Origin: Manduca sexta | Taxonomy: Eukaryota > Arthropoda > Insecta > Lepidoptera > Sphingidae | Direction of reading: 5' to 3' | Length of the DNA: 64,000 nucleotides | Assembly: GCF_014839805.1 (NCBI RefSeq) | Contig: NC_051120.1 | Location: 1,984,001-2,048,000 of the forward strand | Shown: piece by piece, positions 11,001 to 21,060 of the stretch | Layout of the letters: every line of letters begins with the position of its first letter | Numbering within the stretch: the stretch's first letter is position 1 | Made by a program: the position numbers and the translations under genes | Notes under the pieces: generated by a model | Databases searched by the model: none | The model's input: the letters and a program-made list of their open reading frames with translations, nothing else | What the model was told of the DNA's origin: nothing

Positions 11001-14000
11001 CAAATAGAAAGATAGGGAGGAGTTGGAAATATTAATTGTCCACATCCCTCCATAGCAAAGAGAGAGACCCTAATTGATTTATTTAGCTTAGAAGACTAAA
11101 TCGCGTCTCTTTCATCACAATAACCTTAGGTCCTCAATAGGTGAAAGCGTGAGTGATCGATGATTGAGCATCATAACTATTGTCGATGGTTTGTTTAATA
11201 ATATACAATTAACTCCATGGGATAAGTATACTTGACTGATAGGTTTGCAAGTTATAATTTATAACTTTACAACAATAAGTATAGGAGTTTGTAAATTTCA
11301 TCCTCAGAACACTAAATTAATCTGATTGTTACCTTGAGATTTGTTATAAAAATAAAATAGCTCTCTGATCATGGCAGTCTAAACCAGAGGTTCTAGATTT
11401 AGATTTTTGTAAGGTCTTATACACGATGGTCGAAGAAAAGTATTGTTTTTCCTTTATGCTCCTTACAAGCGCAAGGCTTTGGGCGGACGCCCAGTTTGCC
11501 CTGTCCCTACAGCCGCCACCTATCTCTGGTGTATTTGAAAATAAAAGTGCTTTTAAGTAACCATTATTGGATGAAAATTTGATATCGCTTTTGGTTGTTT
11601 CTCTTAATTGTTTGTTAAAGGATAGTTGTATGAGTATAAATGTTTCAAATAGAACTCCTTCCCTAAAAAAAAATGATTATTTATGTTATAAATGACCGGT
11701 ATTTAGATGTGATGTTCGTTATAAGTTAAAGCATAAACAATTTATTTATTTTATTTATTTATCATCATCATCATTTTGACAATATCCTTACAGGTACCTT
11801 AAACCTAATACAATATTGTCGCTATTAACTATAGTAATTATTAACTAATACACTACTTAAAACTACGATATTTAAACATATAATATCAAATATATAATTT
11901 TTTGTATATGCTCAACATTTTTATACTGTGAAATATGTAACAATCTTATATATTTATCCTGCATAACAAATTAGACTTATAACAACTCTCTCGATTTCAC
12001 TCAATGTAGCTGAGAATATGTCTACCCGGTCATGAGTCACGTTAATTATTTTAATTATCCGCGTCACAGCTGTTTTCTCCAGTAGCGTAGTACTGATTAA
12101 ATATTATATATTTACATGAAATTTGGTACAAAGATAAACATTCTGAATTAAAATTATTACAATATGCTACTTTTTACACAGTAAAAGTACAAAATGGGAC
12201 TTTTAATCGAAGATATGACTAACACGCAAGGGAAGCCGCAAGCAACACCTAGTTTATTATAAGTTCAACGCCCCCATACAAAATTCAATGACATAAGACG
12301 ACATAACGCACACGTAACTTCGGGCGGTGCGTAAACGTGTGCGGTTTGTTTGATGCAACGCTTACGAGCGGTTATGGAGGAAGTCTGATGGATTTGGGGT
12401 AAGGTAAGATAGAATGCATAGAAAAGGTAAGAGTTAAATTATTATTTTATGTTTGGTATTGAATATATCGGATGTGGATCGAAGCCACGTTATTAATAGC
12501 AGACAAAAAAAATAACGTCTCGTTACTTGTTGACTATTTAGGGTAATATTGTATTTATATCGAATTATTGTTAATATAGGTAAGTATATCCAACTTTAAG
12601 TACACCAAAGATATCCAAACTAAATATAATTTCTGAATTACTTCTTCTATACCTATTTCTACATCATAAATATGAATAATGAATACAAGGAACAACGCTC
12701 AGACCTAGCCTAATAGAAGTTGAATTCCGATTTTAATTCAAAATTGCCGTATTTTAATAGCTATGACAATGCAGGTAAATGTGAAGAGATGTTATTACAT
12801 GAAGAAGGATAGCCTTTAGAATAAATAATCGTTGCGTTGTTTTGTTAGAGACGGTAGAGTACCTTGTTCATTCGTAGAGACTGGTGTAGGAGTTAAATAA
12901 GGCATTATATGAACAAAGTTATTGTAGTTTATAGCAGAGGTTCCCAAACTTTTTTTTCTGATATTTGCTGGTTTCGGTGGATTTCTTTTTTCAGGTTTCG
13001 CAGAAAAAGTGCATTAAAACTACCGTCCAGCAATCGCGGGACTTATGTTGGGGTCACCGTGCCTCTTACGACCCCTATCAATGTTGTCTGCCTACATTGA
13101 TAGGTGAAGTCAAGCCAACATTTTGGTACTTTACTATCACGCCAGATAAATTTTCGTAAACCCCAATTTTTTGGTCACGCTAATGTAGACCTTCGTCAAG
13201 TCTCCCGTGGACCCCTGGGGGTCCACCTGGACCATTTTGGGAATCAATGGTTTATAGGTTTGTCGATATAATAGGTATCCATTTACCTTCTACACCTCTA
13301 CTAATGGCCAAGATGTTTCTGCCAGACCCCCTACGGGCAGATCGACACGATATGAAGTTAAACGGTTATACTTTCGAAATTCGACAAGGATCTTTTATGA
13401 AAACATAATTGCGTACTAAATAATTTAATTACTGTTATCATTGGGAATACTGTGGGAAGTTATCTTGACCTGCTACTTGATTGGTTATTTTGTATTATTA
13501 ATTGTTGATCTAGTTCTTCTAGCATCAAGAGTCAAGAAGATCAGGGGAGCAGCTACCGCTGGGTCAAGCATAGCAGTGCACCGGGACCCTGATTCCGAGG
13601 CGACTTGAGCACCCTGACTTTTTTTTAGTTCACCGCTCTGTGAATACTAACAAAGCATCGTACCAAGCAAATAGTCAAATCAGGGCCCAATTTTTACACC
13701 TTGATTTTTGGTTATACAGCTGCATCGCCGGTGCAGTCTTTGACGCGATCAATAAATTTTATCAATTTGTAAAGACTTTCAAGGATTAGAATAGCACTGT
13801 TGCATATTTTTTTATCTTCGAAGAAATAATAGTGAACGTTTGTAACGTTATCAATAAATAAATGAACACATTCAATTGTAAAATTTAGTCGTAACTTACC
13901 ACTGAAATAAAAGTTTAAAAATAAGATTTGCCGATAATAGGATATATTTTATATCCGCCCGAATAGCGACCGTACAAGGTGTTAAAACCCGCCATAGTGG

Positions 14001-15363
14001 CCCACGTAAGTGTGTCGTGTTTCGGGATGAGTCTGTGTATATCCGGTTCCAACAGGCCGGTATAATGCTGTCGACTGTCGAGGGGTAATCGTCTCTCGTC
14101 AGACGACATTCTATTGGACCCCACTCCACTTACCATCAGGTGCAGTGGGTCACTTTGTCCTGTCCGTATAAATAAAAAAAAAAACTATTCTACAATATCT
14201 GATTTAAATAATATATTTTCCCGCTGCGAATCGGACCTGTATCCACTATTACTTTTAACTAAAATTATCACACCTAAATAACACCCAAATAGATTTATTA
14301 TGAAAACGCACTCAGACAAGTTCGCAATAAATTTCGCAATACAAAAGATGATGTTACGAAACTGATTCCCCTTCGAGCATTCGGATTCGAACCCGCTGTA
14401 ATTGCGAGTCAGACGCTCTAGATCTGGACCTTTCGTTTGTAATGACTGTTATTTTTGTTTCAATGTTGTTGATTGGATGTTGAAAGCTTGGACGGTTACA
14501 TTGTATTGGATATTGAGGGCTGAGTTTTGTGATACATACTCACGACTTCATGCCTAAATGTGGAGGCAGAAGCGATTGATTCACCTAGTATTCACCTATA
14601 TGTAGCAGTGGTGAAGAGTCCATAATTCCTTATTCCTACCGGCTTTGCTTAACGTAGAATCTAATTATCATTAGAACTACTTATAGACATTCATGCATAT
14701 GAGTACATCTTTGTTATGTCGGGTTTCCTTTAGGATTTCACCTTTTACCACTGATATGAAGGGCTGCCATAACTTTCTGATGTCAAGCCGGGATATTTTA
14801 AATTAATAAAATATAAATATTTTATTTTCGAATCTGTGAGTCCATAGTATATTAGCAAAAATTATTTTAGACTTTGGATGATTGATTTTGAGCCAATAAA
14901 AACATCTGGGAGGTCTTTTTAGTGCACTAGTATACATAACGTTTCCCAAGCCACGAGTATTCACACCGCTTATAATTCCGGTATATGCATTAACCTGAGC
15001 AATAGGAACAGACCTTCTAGATCATAGATATGCCATTTAGGGACAAAGGGTAACCCTAAACATGGTTCATAGCTCCATCCCACGCGATGGGATACGTTTA
15101 CCAGCATGAATTCATTTACCTGGTACATACATAACATATTTTATTCCAAGTGACTCATTCTTATGTTTCCAAGATCATAAGAAGCGGATATCACTCAACG
15201 ATAATGCAGTTTCATATTAGTGAATTTTACAAAATCTATGCAGCAGTTCATTAATTACTAAGAAACAAATTTCTCCTATGTAATATCGGTATAAATAGTA
15301 TAATGTTTACTCACCCAAACTCAACAGTACGCAGAGCAGCACAGTCCTCGACAAGTGATCCAT
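4593..15363 (-). CDS. Secreted single chitin-binding-domain protein, CPAP1-like, with long Thr/Ser-rich tail
   Basis: Exons 15363-15315, 9831-9791, 9174-9000, 8368-8253 and 8012-4593 join in phase to 1266 codons plus stop. Residues 1-21 (MDHLSRTVLLCVLLSLGVCDG) are a signal peptide. One type-2 chitin-binding domain spans about residues 97-163, with six cysteines at 111, 126, 132, 142, 155 and 163 (gaps 14-5-9-12-7) and the aromatics expected for chitin contact (YY, F, WWF). The rest is a long low-complexity region rich in Thr, Ser, Pro and Glu with many TTT runs, broken by helical blocks near 505-530, 550-570, 610-640 and 1050-1130. The C-terminus is ELLRSLYTIAARWG. Family knowledge: CPAP1 proteins are secreted by ectodermal epithelia and bind cuticular chitin through one such domain. 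Many Thr/Ser residues suggest mucin-type O-glycosylation (inference). An in-frame upstream ATG at 15390 would add 9 residues. I cannot name the orthologue. Confidence 0.93.
8253..8368 (-). CDS. CPAP1-like gene, coding exon 4 (start of chitin-binding domain)
   Basis: The acceptor is GGTTCCAG and the donor is GTACGA. It encodes GKAGVDFPAYPNIPHTGFNC and continues to the second cysteine, TDCQ. It holds cysteines 1 and 2 of the six-cysteine domain; the domain is split by the intron directly after Cys-126/Gln-127. Confidence 0.92.
8771..8926. mobile_element. Foldback (hairpin) MITE in the CPAP1-like intron
   Basis: Positions 8771-8844 and 8855-8926 are inverted copies about 73 bp long, with about five mismatches and two single-base gaps, around a loop of about 10 bases. 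Both arms start AAGCATCTGAATGTTT from the outside. No target duplication was found. As RNA it would form one long hairpin in the pre-mRNA. Confidence 0.85.
9000..9174 (-). CDS. CPAP1-like gene, coding exon 3
   Basis: The acceptor is TTCCAG and the donor is GTAAAT. It encodes 58 residues from DTARASELYEP to LDVVEHQ plus one base. The segment includes the dibasic LVKRLIP, and no cysteine is present. Phases agree with both neighbours. Confidence 0.88.
9655..9760 (+). repeat. CATCAGCC...CCACTGCTGAACATAG dispersed repeat fragment
   Basis: It resembles a common lepidopteran repeat reading ATCATCAGCC, then TCCACTGCTGxACATAG. A second fragment of the same kind lies at 33246-33360. It lies in the intron between exons 2 and 3 of the CPAP1-like gene. 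Confidence 0.5.
9791..9831 (-). CDS. CPAP1-like gene, coding exon 2
   Basis: A 41-base exon with acceptor TTTCAG and donor GTAATT. It completes the Gly codon and encodes VCDGARRPVHRRK, the end of the signal peptide and a basic start of the mature chain. It follows a first intron of about 5.5 kb. Confidence 0.85.
10307..10475 (-). mobile_element. SINE family A fragment
   Basis: It matches the copy at 2316-2547 over the tail part: TATCCCCCAAGGCGTAAGCA, then GCGAGCCTATCGCCATATCA and the AGCCCGAC next to the missing tRNA head. It is in the first intron of the CPAP1-like gene. Confidence 0.75.
10625..10775 (+). mobile_element. LINE 3'-tail fragment (GGCATTAAGTCCGCC type)
   Basis: It reads CCCATGGCATTAAGTCCGCC and then AAATAAATAAGA, the 3' end of an abundant lepidopteran non-LTR element. 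Related tails lie at 32425-32495 (+) and 1684-1745 (-). Confidence 0.6.
12935..13249. mobile_element. hAT-type MITE with perfect 8-bp target duplication
   Basis: The left end is CAGAGGTTCCCAAACT and the right end read inwards is CATTGATTCCCAAAAT. The duplication GTTTATAG is present at 12927-12934 and 13250-13257. At 315 bp, with only short open frames, it is non-autonomous. An internal block with GGGGTCACCGTGCCTCTTACG also occurs, reversed and diverged, near 25050. It lies in the first intron of the CPAP1-like gene. Confidence 0.88.
13932..14181 (+). mobile_element. Retroposon fragment of the TCCGGTTCCAACAGGCC family, with A-tail
   Basis: It shares GTATATCCGGTTCCAACAGG and CACTCCACTTACCATC with copies at 54865, 56664 and (reversed) 63003. 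It ends in an A-rich tail at 14168-14181, which sets the strand. It is probably the 3' end of a LINE or a LINE-dependent SINE; the class is uncertain. Confidence 0.7.
15315..15363 (-). CDS. CPAP1-like gene, coding exon 1 (signal peptide)
   Basis: The ATG at 15363-15361 has A at -3 and G at +4. The exon gives MDHLSRTVLLCVLLSL plus one base, then the donor GTGAGT. An in-frame ATG at 15390-15388 lacks a -3 purine, and an in-frame TAA lies further upstream. A possible acceptor (CCCACAG) just before the upstream ATG could mark an untranslated 5' exon. Confidence 0.88.
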
Positions 15364-15688
15364 CCTTCTATTACACCACCGCCACCGCATTTGTAATCTG
15401 TGGGCCACAAATTACATCAATTACATAAAAATCACATGCCAAATGAAAAATATCGGATATTCGCTTAACAAGAAATTGAATTTGAATTAAGATTAGTCAG
15501 TTTTGAGGTGCGGAATCCGATTTCTAGTCTGATCGTTATGGATGTTAGAGTATAGAGCCTAATATTTACCAAGGAACTTTTATATTAAACAATACAATAT
15601 TCAAACTTTCGTTCGGATGGTTGTTAGTTGTATTCTATGTACCTTTGCCGGCCGCTTCAGGCTTCAAAATTATAAAAGACTTAAAGAC

Positions 15689-15875
15689 TGCTTCGGTGGC
15701 GTAGTCTTACTGCATGCGCGGCACGGCAGCGCTTTGAGGTCCTGGGTTCGAATTCCGGGTCGGGTAAAGTGATATTTTGGTTTTTTTGCTCAGTATCAGC
15801 CCGAAGTCTAAAATTTGTGCTCGATATAGCAATAGGCTCGCCCGCTATCACATCATGGGACGCAAAAAGTGTTTG
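15689..15875 (+). mobile_element. SINE family A, near full length
   Basis: It reads GCTTCGGTGGCGTAGTCTTA (box A-like), then GGTTCGAATTCCGGGTCGGG (box B), then the family tail with CTCAGTATCAGCCC and AATAGGCTCGCCCGCTATCA. It lies about 330 bp upstream of the CPAP1-like start codon. Confidence 0.85.
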
Positions 15876-16724
15876 TGTTTTAAACTTATGCGTCAAAATT
15901 TACAGACGAAATAAAGCTTAATAGATTTTTAATAAAAGCACGTTGTGTCGATAAGATCTGACTGCGCTGATACTTTCTCCTTTCAGTGCATGCTCGGAGC
16001 TCACGTAGCACAATAAAATAGAATAACGAGCTGGTCCTGACGGTTCACACGGACCCGTCACGAAACCGCGGGCGGAAATAGCGCCATCTCTTATCGGGAA
16101 TTGTAAATTCGATGTATACAGAGGATTATTTTTTTTTGTTATTTGGAAACAATTTATTAATTAAATTATTTACAATATCGGTAGTTTCGTTTATTTAGAG
16201 ATTAAAATACTAAATAATTTTGAGTAAAAAACGAATTAACATCCATTTCGGATTAAGTAAAAACTTATTTGTTGAACCTTTAAATTGTGTTATTTGTGTT
16301 TAGAACTTCATGTTTCGAAGTTGAAAACATTATTTTGTTATCTTACAATTACGACCTGTACAGAATTAGGCTCTTTCATACCCGAAAATAATTTATTTCT
16401 ACTTTTTTATATTTTCAGTTGTATAATATGTTGTAAATATGTAAAATAAAAAATAAATTATTTCTTAGTTATAAATAGAATATTCTAGCGCTATATTAAG
16501 TACAAATTATATAAACCGTCAACTCAAACAGGCTCGCTTGTGCAACACACGTCTCCAACATGTTAATAGAGGAAAACCGTCCACACGATTACCAACGTTA
16601 TTATAAACTATATATCGATCTAGAACGATGATTAAAATCTGTTTAATGTGTAACTAGATCTTACCGGAGTGAATTTTTTAAATGTTTTTGTTAAATTCAG
16701 AATAATTGGTTAGATTTTTTATAA

Positions 16725-16790
16725 TAAAAACAATGCTTTATTCATCATGTAGGCAAACATAGTTGCGCTGAAGTCGAGGTACAAAGAAAA
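16725..16790 (-). mobile_element. LINE 3'-tail fragment (AATAAAGCA type)
   Basis: On the - strand it reads CTATGTTTGCCTACATGATG, then AATAAAGCA and a T-poor, A-rich end: a polyadenylation signal at the 3' end of a retroelement. Two more copies lie at 18970 and 19065. Confidence 0.5.
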
Positions 16791-18964
16791 TATTTAATTA
16801 TTACTTTAAAACTTATTTATATATATTATACTTCGTATGCTATTGATTGGTGACGTGTGTGTAAAATGTAGGTACATACTTTATAGCACATAATTTTTTA
16901 AACTATAAACTTCGTTTAATAAATCATGTTCCGGGATTTGGCAACGCCTATCTCACAAGGCACGTCAAAACACTTAAAGTATTTGGTTAGTTGTCAATAG
17001 GCATATTTATTGAATGCAATTACTTACTAACAGATCAAAGTAGTTACATTACTGTGTCAAAAAAATATTGCCGATTTTTATTTAATTAAATCACAAAAAT
17101 TTTAACAACACTCTGTATACAAAATAGATTCGCTACCCGAATGAGCACGCGTCCCGGAAACAGTGTTAACAATATGGCTACGCTTCCTGTCGCCATTGTT
17201 GAAACGGACTTTCGCTAACCGACATTTTGAACTGCGACTCGGGTCGAAAGGTCTCGTATCAGAGTCTGTAAGCTCCTTTGTGTATGAAAACATTAAATTA
17301 AATAAATAATATTATTATAATAAAGAACTGTATAAATTAATGTATACACATTAAGTATTAGTTATAAACTTGTTTGAGCGTTAAGCGGTGGTTAAGAATT
17401 GCTTAAATAGCTGTCAAAAACATCACCGGTTCCTAGTTTAAACCTTATTAAGAGGCAAGATGGCGGGTTATGACTTACAGCTGATTGACTAAATTTGATT
17501 TTTAACTAAGAATAGCTTTGCGATAATTTTATAAGTAAGACTGATTATGTATTATGTTTTACAAATACTAGTGCTATTAGCTTATATGTATCAACCTATT
17601 TTATGTTGTATTTATCTCATGTAAGTGAATCGAATACTTAAGAGATAATATATTTCTTAAACAATAAATCATGGTAAAGCAGAATTTTGGCAAAACGTAA
17701 TATATCACCTAACAGTAACACATGTATAATATGACCATTTGTTATATTACACGAATAGTTAACGAAAAAATATATATTAAAATTAACAATAAATTGCATT
17801 ACATTGTTATATTAATTGATTTTAAATATTATTGCAATGAAGACAATGTTGATAATAGTTTGGCAGTAAAAAAATCTGTGCTGTGCTCCGCTATACATAT
17901 TATATGCGCCGGCCCTAAGAAGGAAGTCACAAAAATACTGACATAAATCTCCCATAACAAGCTAAGCACTAATAAACATGCATCCAACTATAATGCATGT
18001 CAAAGGTCCTCAGAGGAGCTGACCTCTCATTAACTCCGCTGGAGGTCCGAGGAAACCTGCAAAAGTTTCTGGGGCTACTTGTTAATTAAATGCAAATACG
18101 GTGTTGTTGTGTGTTGCATGTTACAAGAAACAAGCGATAAAGTTTTTTAATCAGCAGTCAGTATAGATTATTTTTGAGTGGGATGTGGGTTTGCGATGTT
18201 AAGTAAGGTTGATTTTATTTTGACAAATAAAATGCAATGAATTTTAAGCAAAATATTTAAAAGCTTGGCATATCCATATTAAAAATAAATAAATCAGAGG
18301 ATAAAATCAATAAATTTACTCTTTAAACAAAACGAGCGATAGAGTCAAGAGATGGTATTGAAAAAAAAACTGTAAAGTAACGATTGGTAGGAAACCTAGT
18401 AAAGAATTGAGAAAAATAAATAATCTATAATCTGGGATAGTATTAACTCAGTAAAATTCATGATATTTCATATATTTATATACGTGCCTTTGTTCTTTGT
18501 ACATTACTACTTATATACATTTTTAAAATAACATCAATTTGGCATCACACATTCTAAAACATTTCTTGTTGTACATATAATCATTTTTACTTAAATATTT
18601 TTTTAATATAGCATCAAATTTTTCCTTCGCCTTATTATCTAAAACATTTCTGGAGACAAACTAAACAATACCCCATCAACCCACCAGCCGCCAGCAACTT
18701 AATACCCGAGCAGGTGACTTCCTGATCCCAGTATCTCACCGTGTTGCGAAACACTCGTTTCGTCTGCATTTCTCATGCATTAACTGGCTTTCGTCCGTCA
18801 CGACGACGATTTGTATCATTTGATCAGATTGCGTCGTGTCTCTGAGATCGGTAACTCATATTACATCAAATTTGAGTGGCAAGGGTTAAGGGAATGAGAA
18901 TCTGAATTCCTGGTTGGAGTTCGTTGAGGCCTGCATCTGACAAGGCGCTCAGGGGACCGTGAAT

Positions 18965-19112
18965 AAAAAAAAAAAGAATAAATGCTTTATTCATCTTTTA
19001 AGCGAACATAGTTGCACTTGTGATAAGTTAATAGTTCTCGAGTGTTCATAAATAAAATAAATTAAAAAAATATGCTTTATTTATCTTGTAGGCGAACATA
19101 CATGCACATGAT
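18965..19112 (-). mobile_element. Two tandem LINE 3'-tail fragments (AATAAAGCA type)
   Basis: The block ATGCTTTATTCATC, then AAGCGAACATAGTTGCAC (near 18972-19020), is repeated as ATGCTTTATTTATC, then AGGCGAACATACATGCAC (near 19071-19110). Both match the 16725 copy. The pair suggests insertion next to, or duplication of, an older copy. Confidence 0.55.
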
Positions 19113-20829
19113 AAGTGAAGATACATGAGAATATTGAATTATTACTGAAATTAGGTCGATTATATAACTACATACATTTTATATTGGACATAAAAACGAT
19201 GAAAGAGTACAAAGCCAGCTCGGACTGGCAGGAAGGAAGAAATAAAAGAAATAGCACTTATCGACATCATAGAGAACTCATTTTTATTATTAGCGCCGCT
19301 ACTAGCCTTTTATGTGCTTAGTGCAAGTTTTATTGCACCCATGCATTGCCCAAAACTAGCATCGTTTGATTATTTTTGCTCCCTTCCAGAATCTACGGCA
19401 TATATCTGGGCATCGTTAACACCGCTCTGTTTCTGACATTGCTTTAAACTCAGCTCAACCCAATATGGTAGATATCAGTCTAATAATGCCCAGTAAATAC
19501 ACATTGTCCTTTAAACGACATAGGCGAGCTTGCACACTGCACGTTGAATATTAGAGATAACATAAAATAATATTTTCTTTTTCAACTTAATTATATGAAC
19601 TATTATTAAACAATTGTCATATTGTGAGTCCTATTTCTCGTTTGAATTTCCTATCCCCATTTGGGAGTCCTTATTCCTTTCTTAGATCAAAGAAATAAAT
19701 AGGTTTATTCGAGTCCGTACAGAACATGCCCTAAGCCTGTCGGTTCAGTTTATACTCAGAAAAGTTCAACTCTACCTTGGGTGAGGACAAGGTTCATATT
19801 TAACATAAAGTGGACGTTTGAGTAAAATTGAATACGGCGTTTGACACTAGTGTGTTCCGCATTACGTCGCTAGTCGTAATTGTTTAAATTACTCTGTTGT
19901 AAGCGTTGCCACTGCTTTTTATTATGTCGAATGTCTTCATCAGCTTTTGTGATAGGATATTTTTCAGCAAGCAATACTCAAGAAAGTGGCCATATAATGA
20001 GACAAAGCAACTGTAAGGCTATGTTTCACCGACCCTATATCTGTCCCATGATGAGAGAGTGAGCCTTTAATTTAAAAACTCACTTATTTTGAGTCGAAGG
20101 TCCTCTATATACATTTGTAGATACATTACACACACATGTGTTTACATATGTTTACAGACGTGAAAGTCGAACTCAGAACCCCACAAATCCGTCCAGCTAT
20201 GTTATCACAAGACCAATAAGGCGATTATTAAATTTATAATTTACTGGCGTTGTTCGTAATTTATTTTACATTTGTCATTATTTACTTTTAATAAGTCTAA
20301 CGTCAGGTGCGCAAACGCTTTGTTCCTTGACATTATCATATTAGACATTTTGACATTTGACACACTTCGAGACATTTTCAACGGTAATTAAATTATTTTT
20401 TATAATTTAATGAGATGCGCAAGTCCCTTGCTTGATGATATACGCCACGAAAACCTTTTAACTAGAAGCAACAAAAAAAATTGTTTCCAAGTATTGCATT
20501 ATTTTAAAATTTATTAATAGACACTCTATTATAATACGTTAGGTATTAAAGTTTAATTCCTTGCTCCGATCCGACGTGGTGTTAAAAGAATATGCCATTA
20601 GCCGTCTACTTAGTGGTACCAGCGCTCTGAAATATCCAATTTTATTAAATTACTAATAATACAAAAGTGTATATTCTGTCTTAAGAGATTTCACGATGTC
20701 TCAGTAAATAGGTACTTGTCATTGAATATATGTATATCAGCCCTGTATTATATACCGCTTCAAATATGAGATGAGCAAATACAAAAGTTCCATTGTCAAT
20801 TAAGCTCCGAAATTAAATTGAATTTGATG

Positions 20830-21051
20830 TTGAAATAAAACTATCTTGCGGATTTTATCGCGGTTTGTATATTATAATATTCTCCCGACGTTTTGAAGAC
20901 TTTGCATCCTTCATGGTCACGGGGTGGACTGAGGTGTTGATCATCCGAAAATTCAAAGTTACAATATCTACCTATATTTTACAATTATAATTTATTGATC
21001 TTTAAATTTTATTAGAAATTCTATCATTCGCGTAAACATAAATCATTATTT
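20830..21051. mobile_element. Foldback-related element (TTATCGCGGTTT family), 9-bp target duplication
   Basis: It begins TTGAAATAAAACTATCTTGC, then GGATTTTATCGCGG, has the core CTCCCGACGTTTTGAAGAC, and ends with TTCGCGTAAACATAAATC. It is flanked by AATTTGATG at 20821-20829 and 21052-21060. Relatives lie at 29860, 34111 and 57082. Confidence 0.75.
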
Positions 21052-21060
21052 AATTTGATG

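Larger units (their letters stand above)
9832..15314 (-). other. First intron of the CPAP1-like gene (5.5 kb)
   Basis: It contains a SINE fragment at 10307, a LINE tail at 10625, a hAT MITE at 12935 and a SINE/LINE-tail repeat at 13932. The remainder (about 10780-12900, 13260-13930 and 14180-15300) is AT-rich with no exon, RNA or repeat that I can identify. Confidence 0.7.
15876..20829. other. Non-coding stretch
   Basis: Apart from the LINE tails at 16725 and 18965 and one half of a direct repeat at 20323-20393, I see no exon, RNA gene or recognisable element here. Open frames are short, lack family motifs and match the AT-rich background. Confidence 0.6.

Noticed and set aside
14360..14420. 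tRNA-like GGATTCGAACCCGCT on the - strand
   Set aside because: It has a box B-like sequence but no cloverleaf or box A could be assembled; probably an old SINE scrap or a chance match.
20033..20230. Possible very old SINE family A copy
   Set aside because: Only scattered matches (CTGTCCCATGATGAGAGAGT, TCGAACTCAGAACCCC) remain; too diverged to support boundaries.
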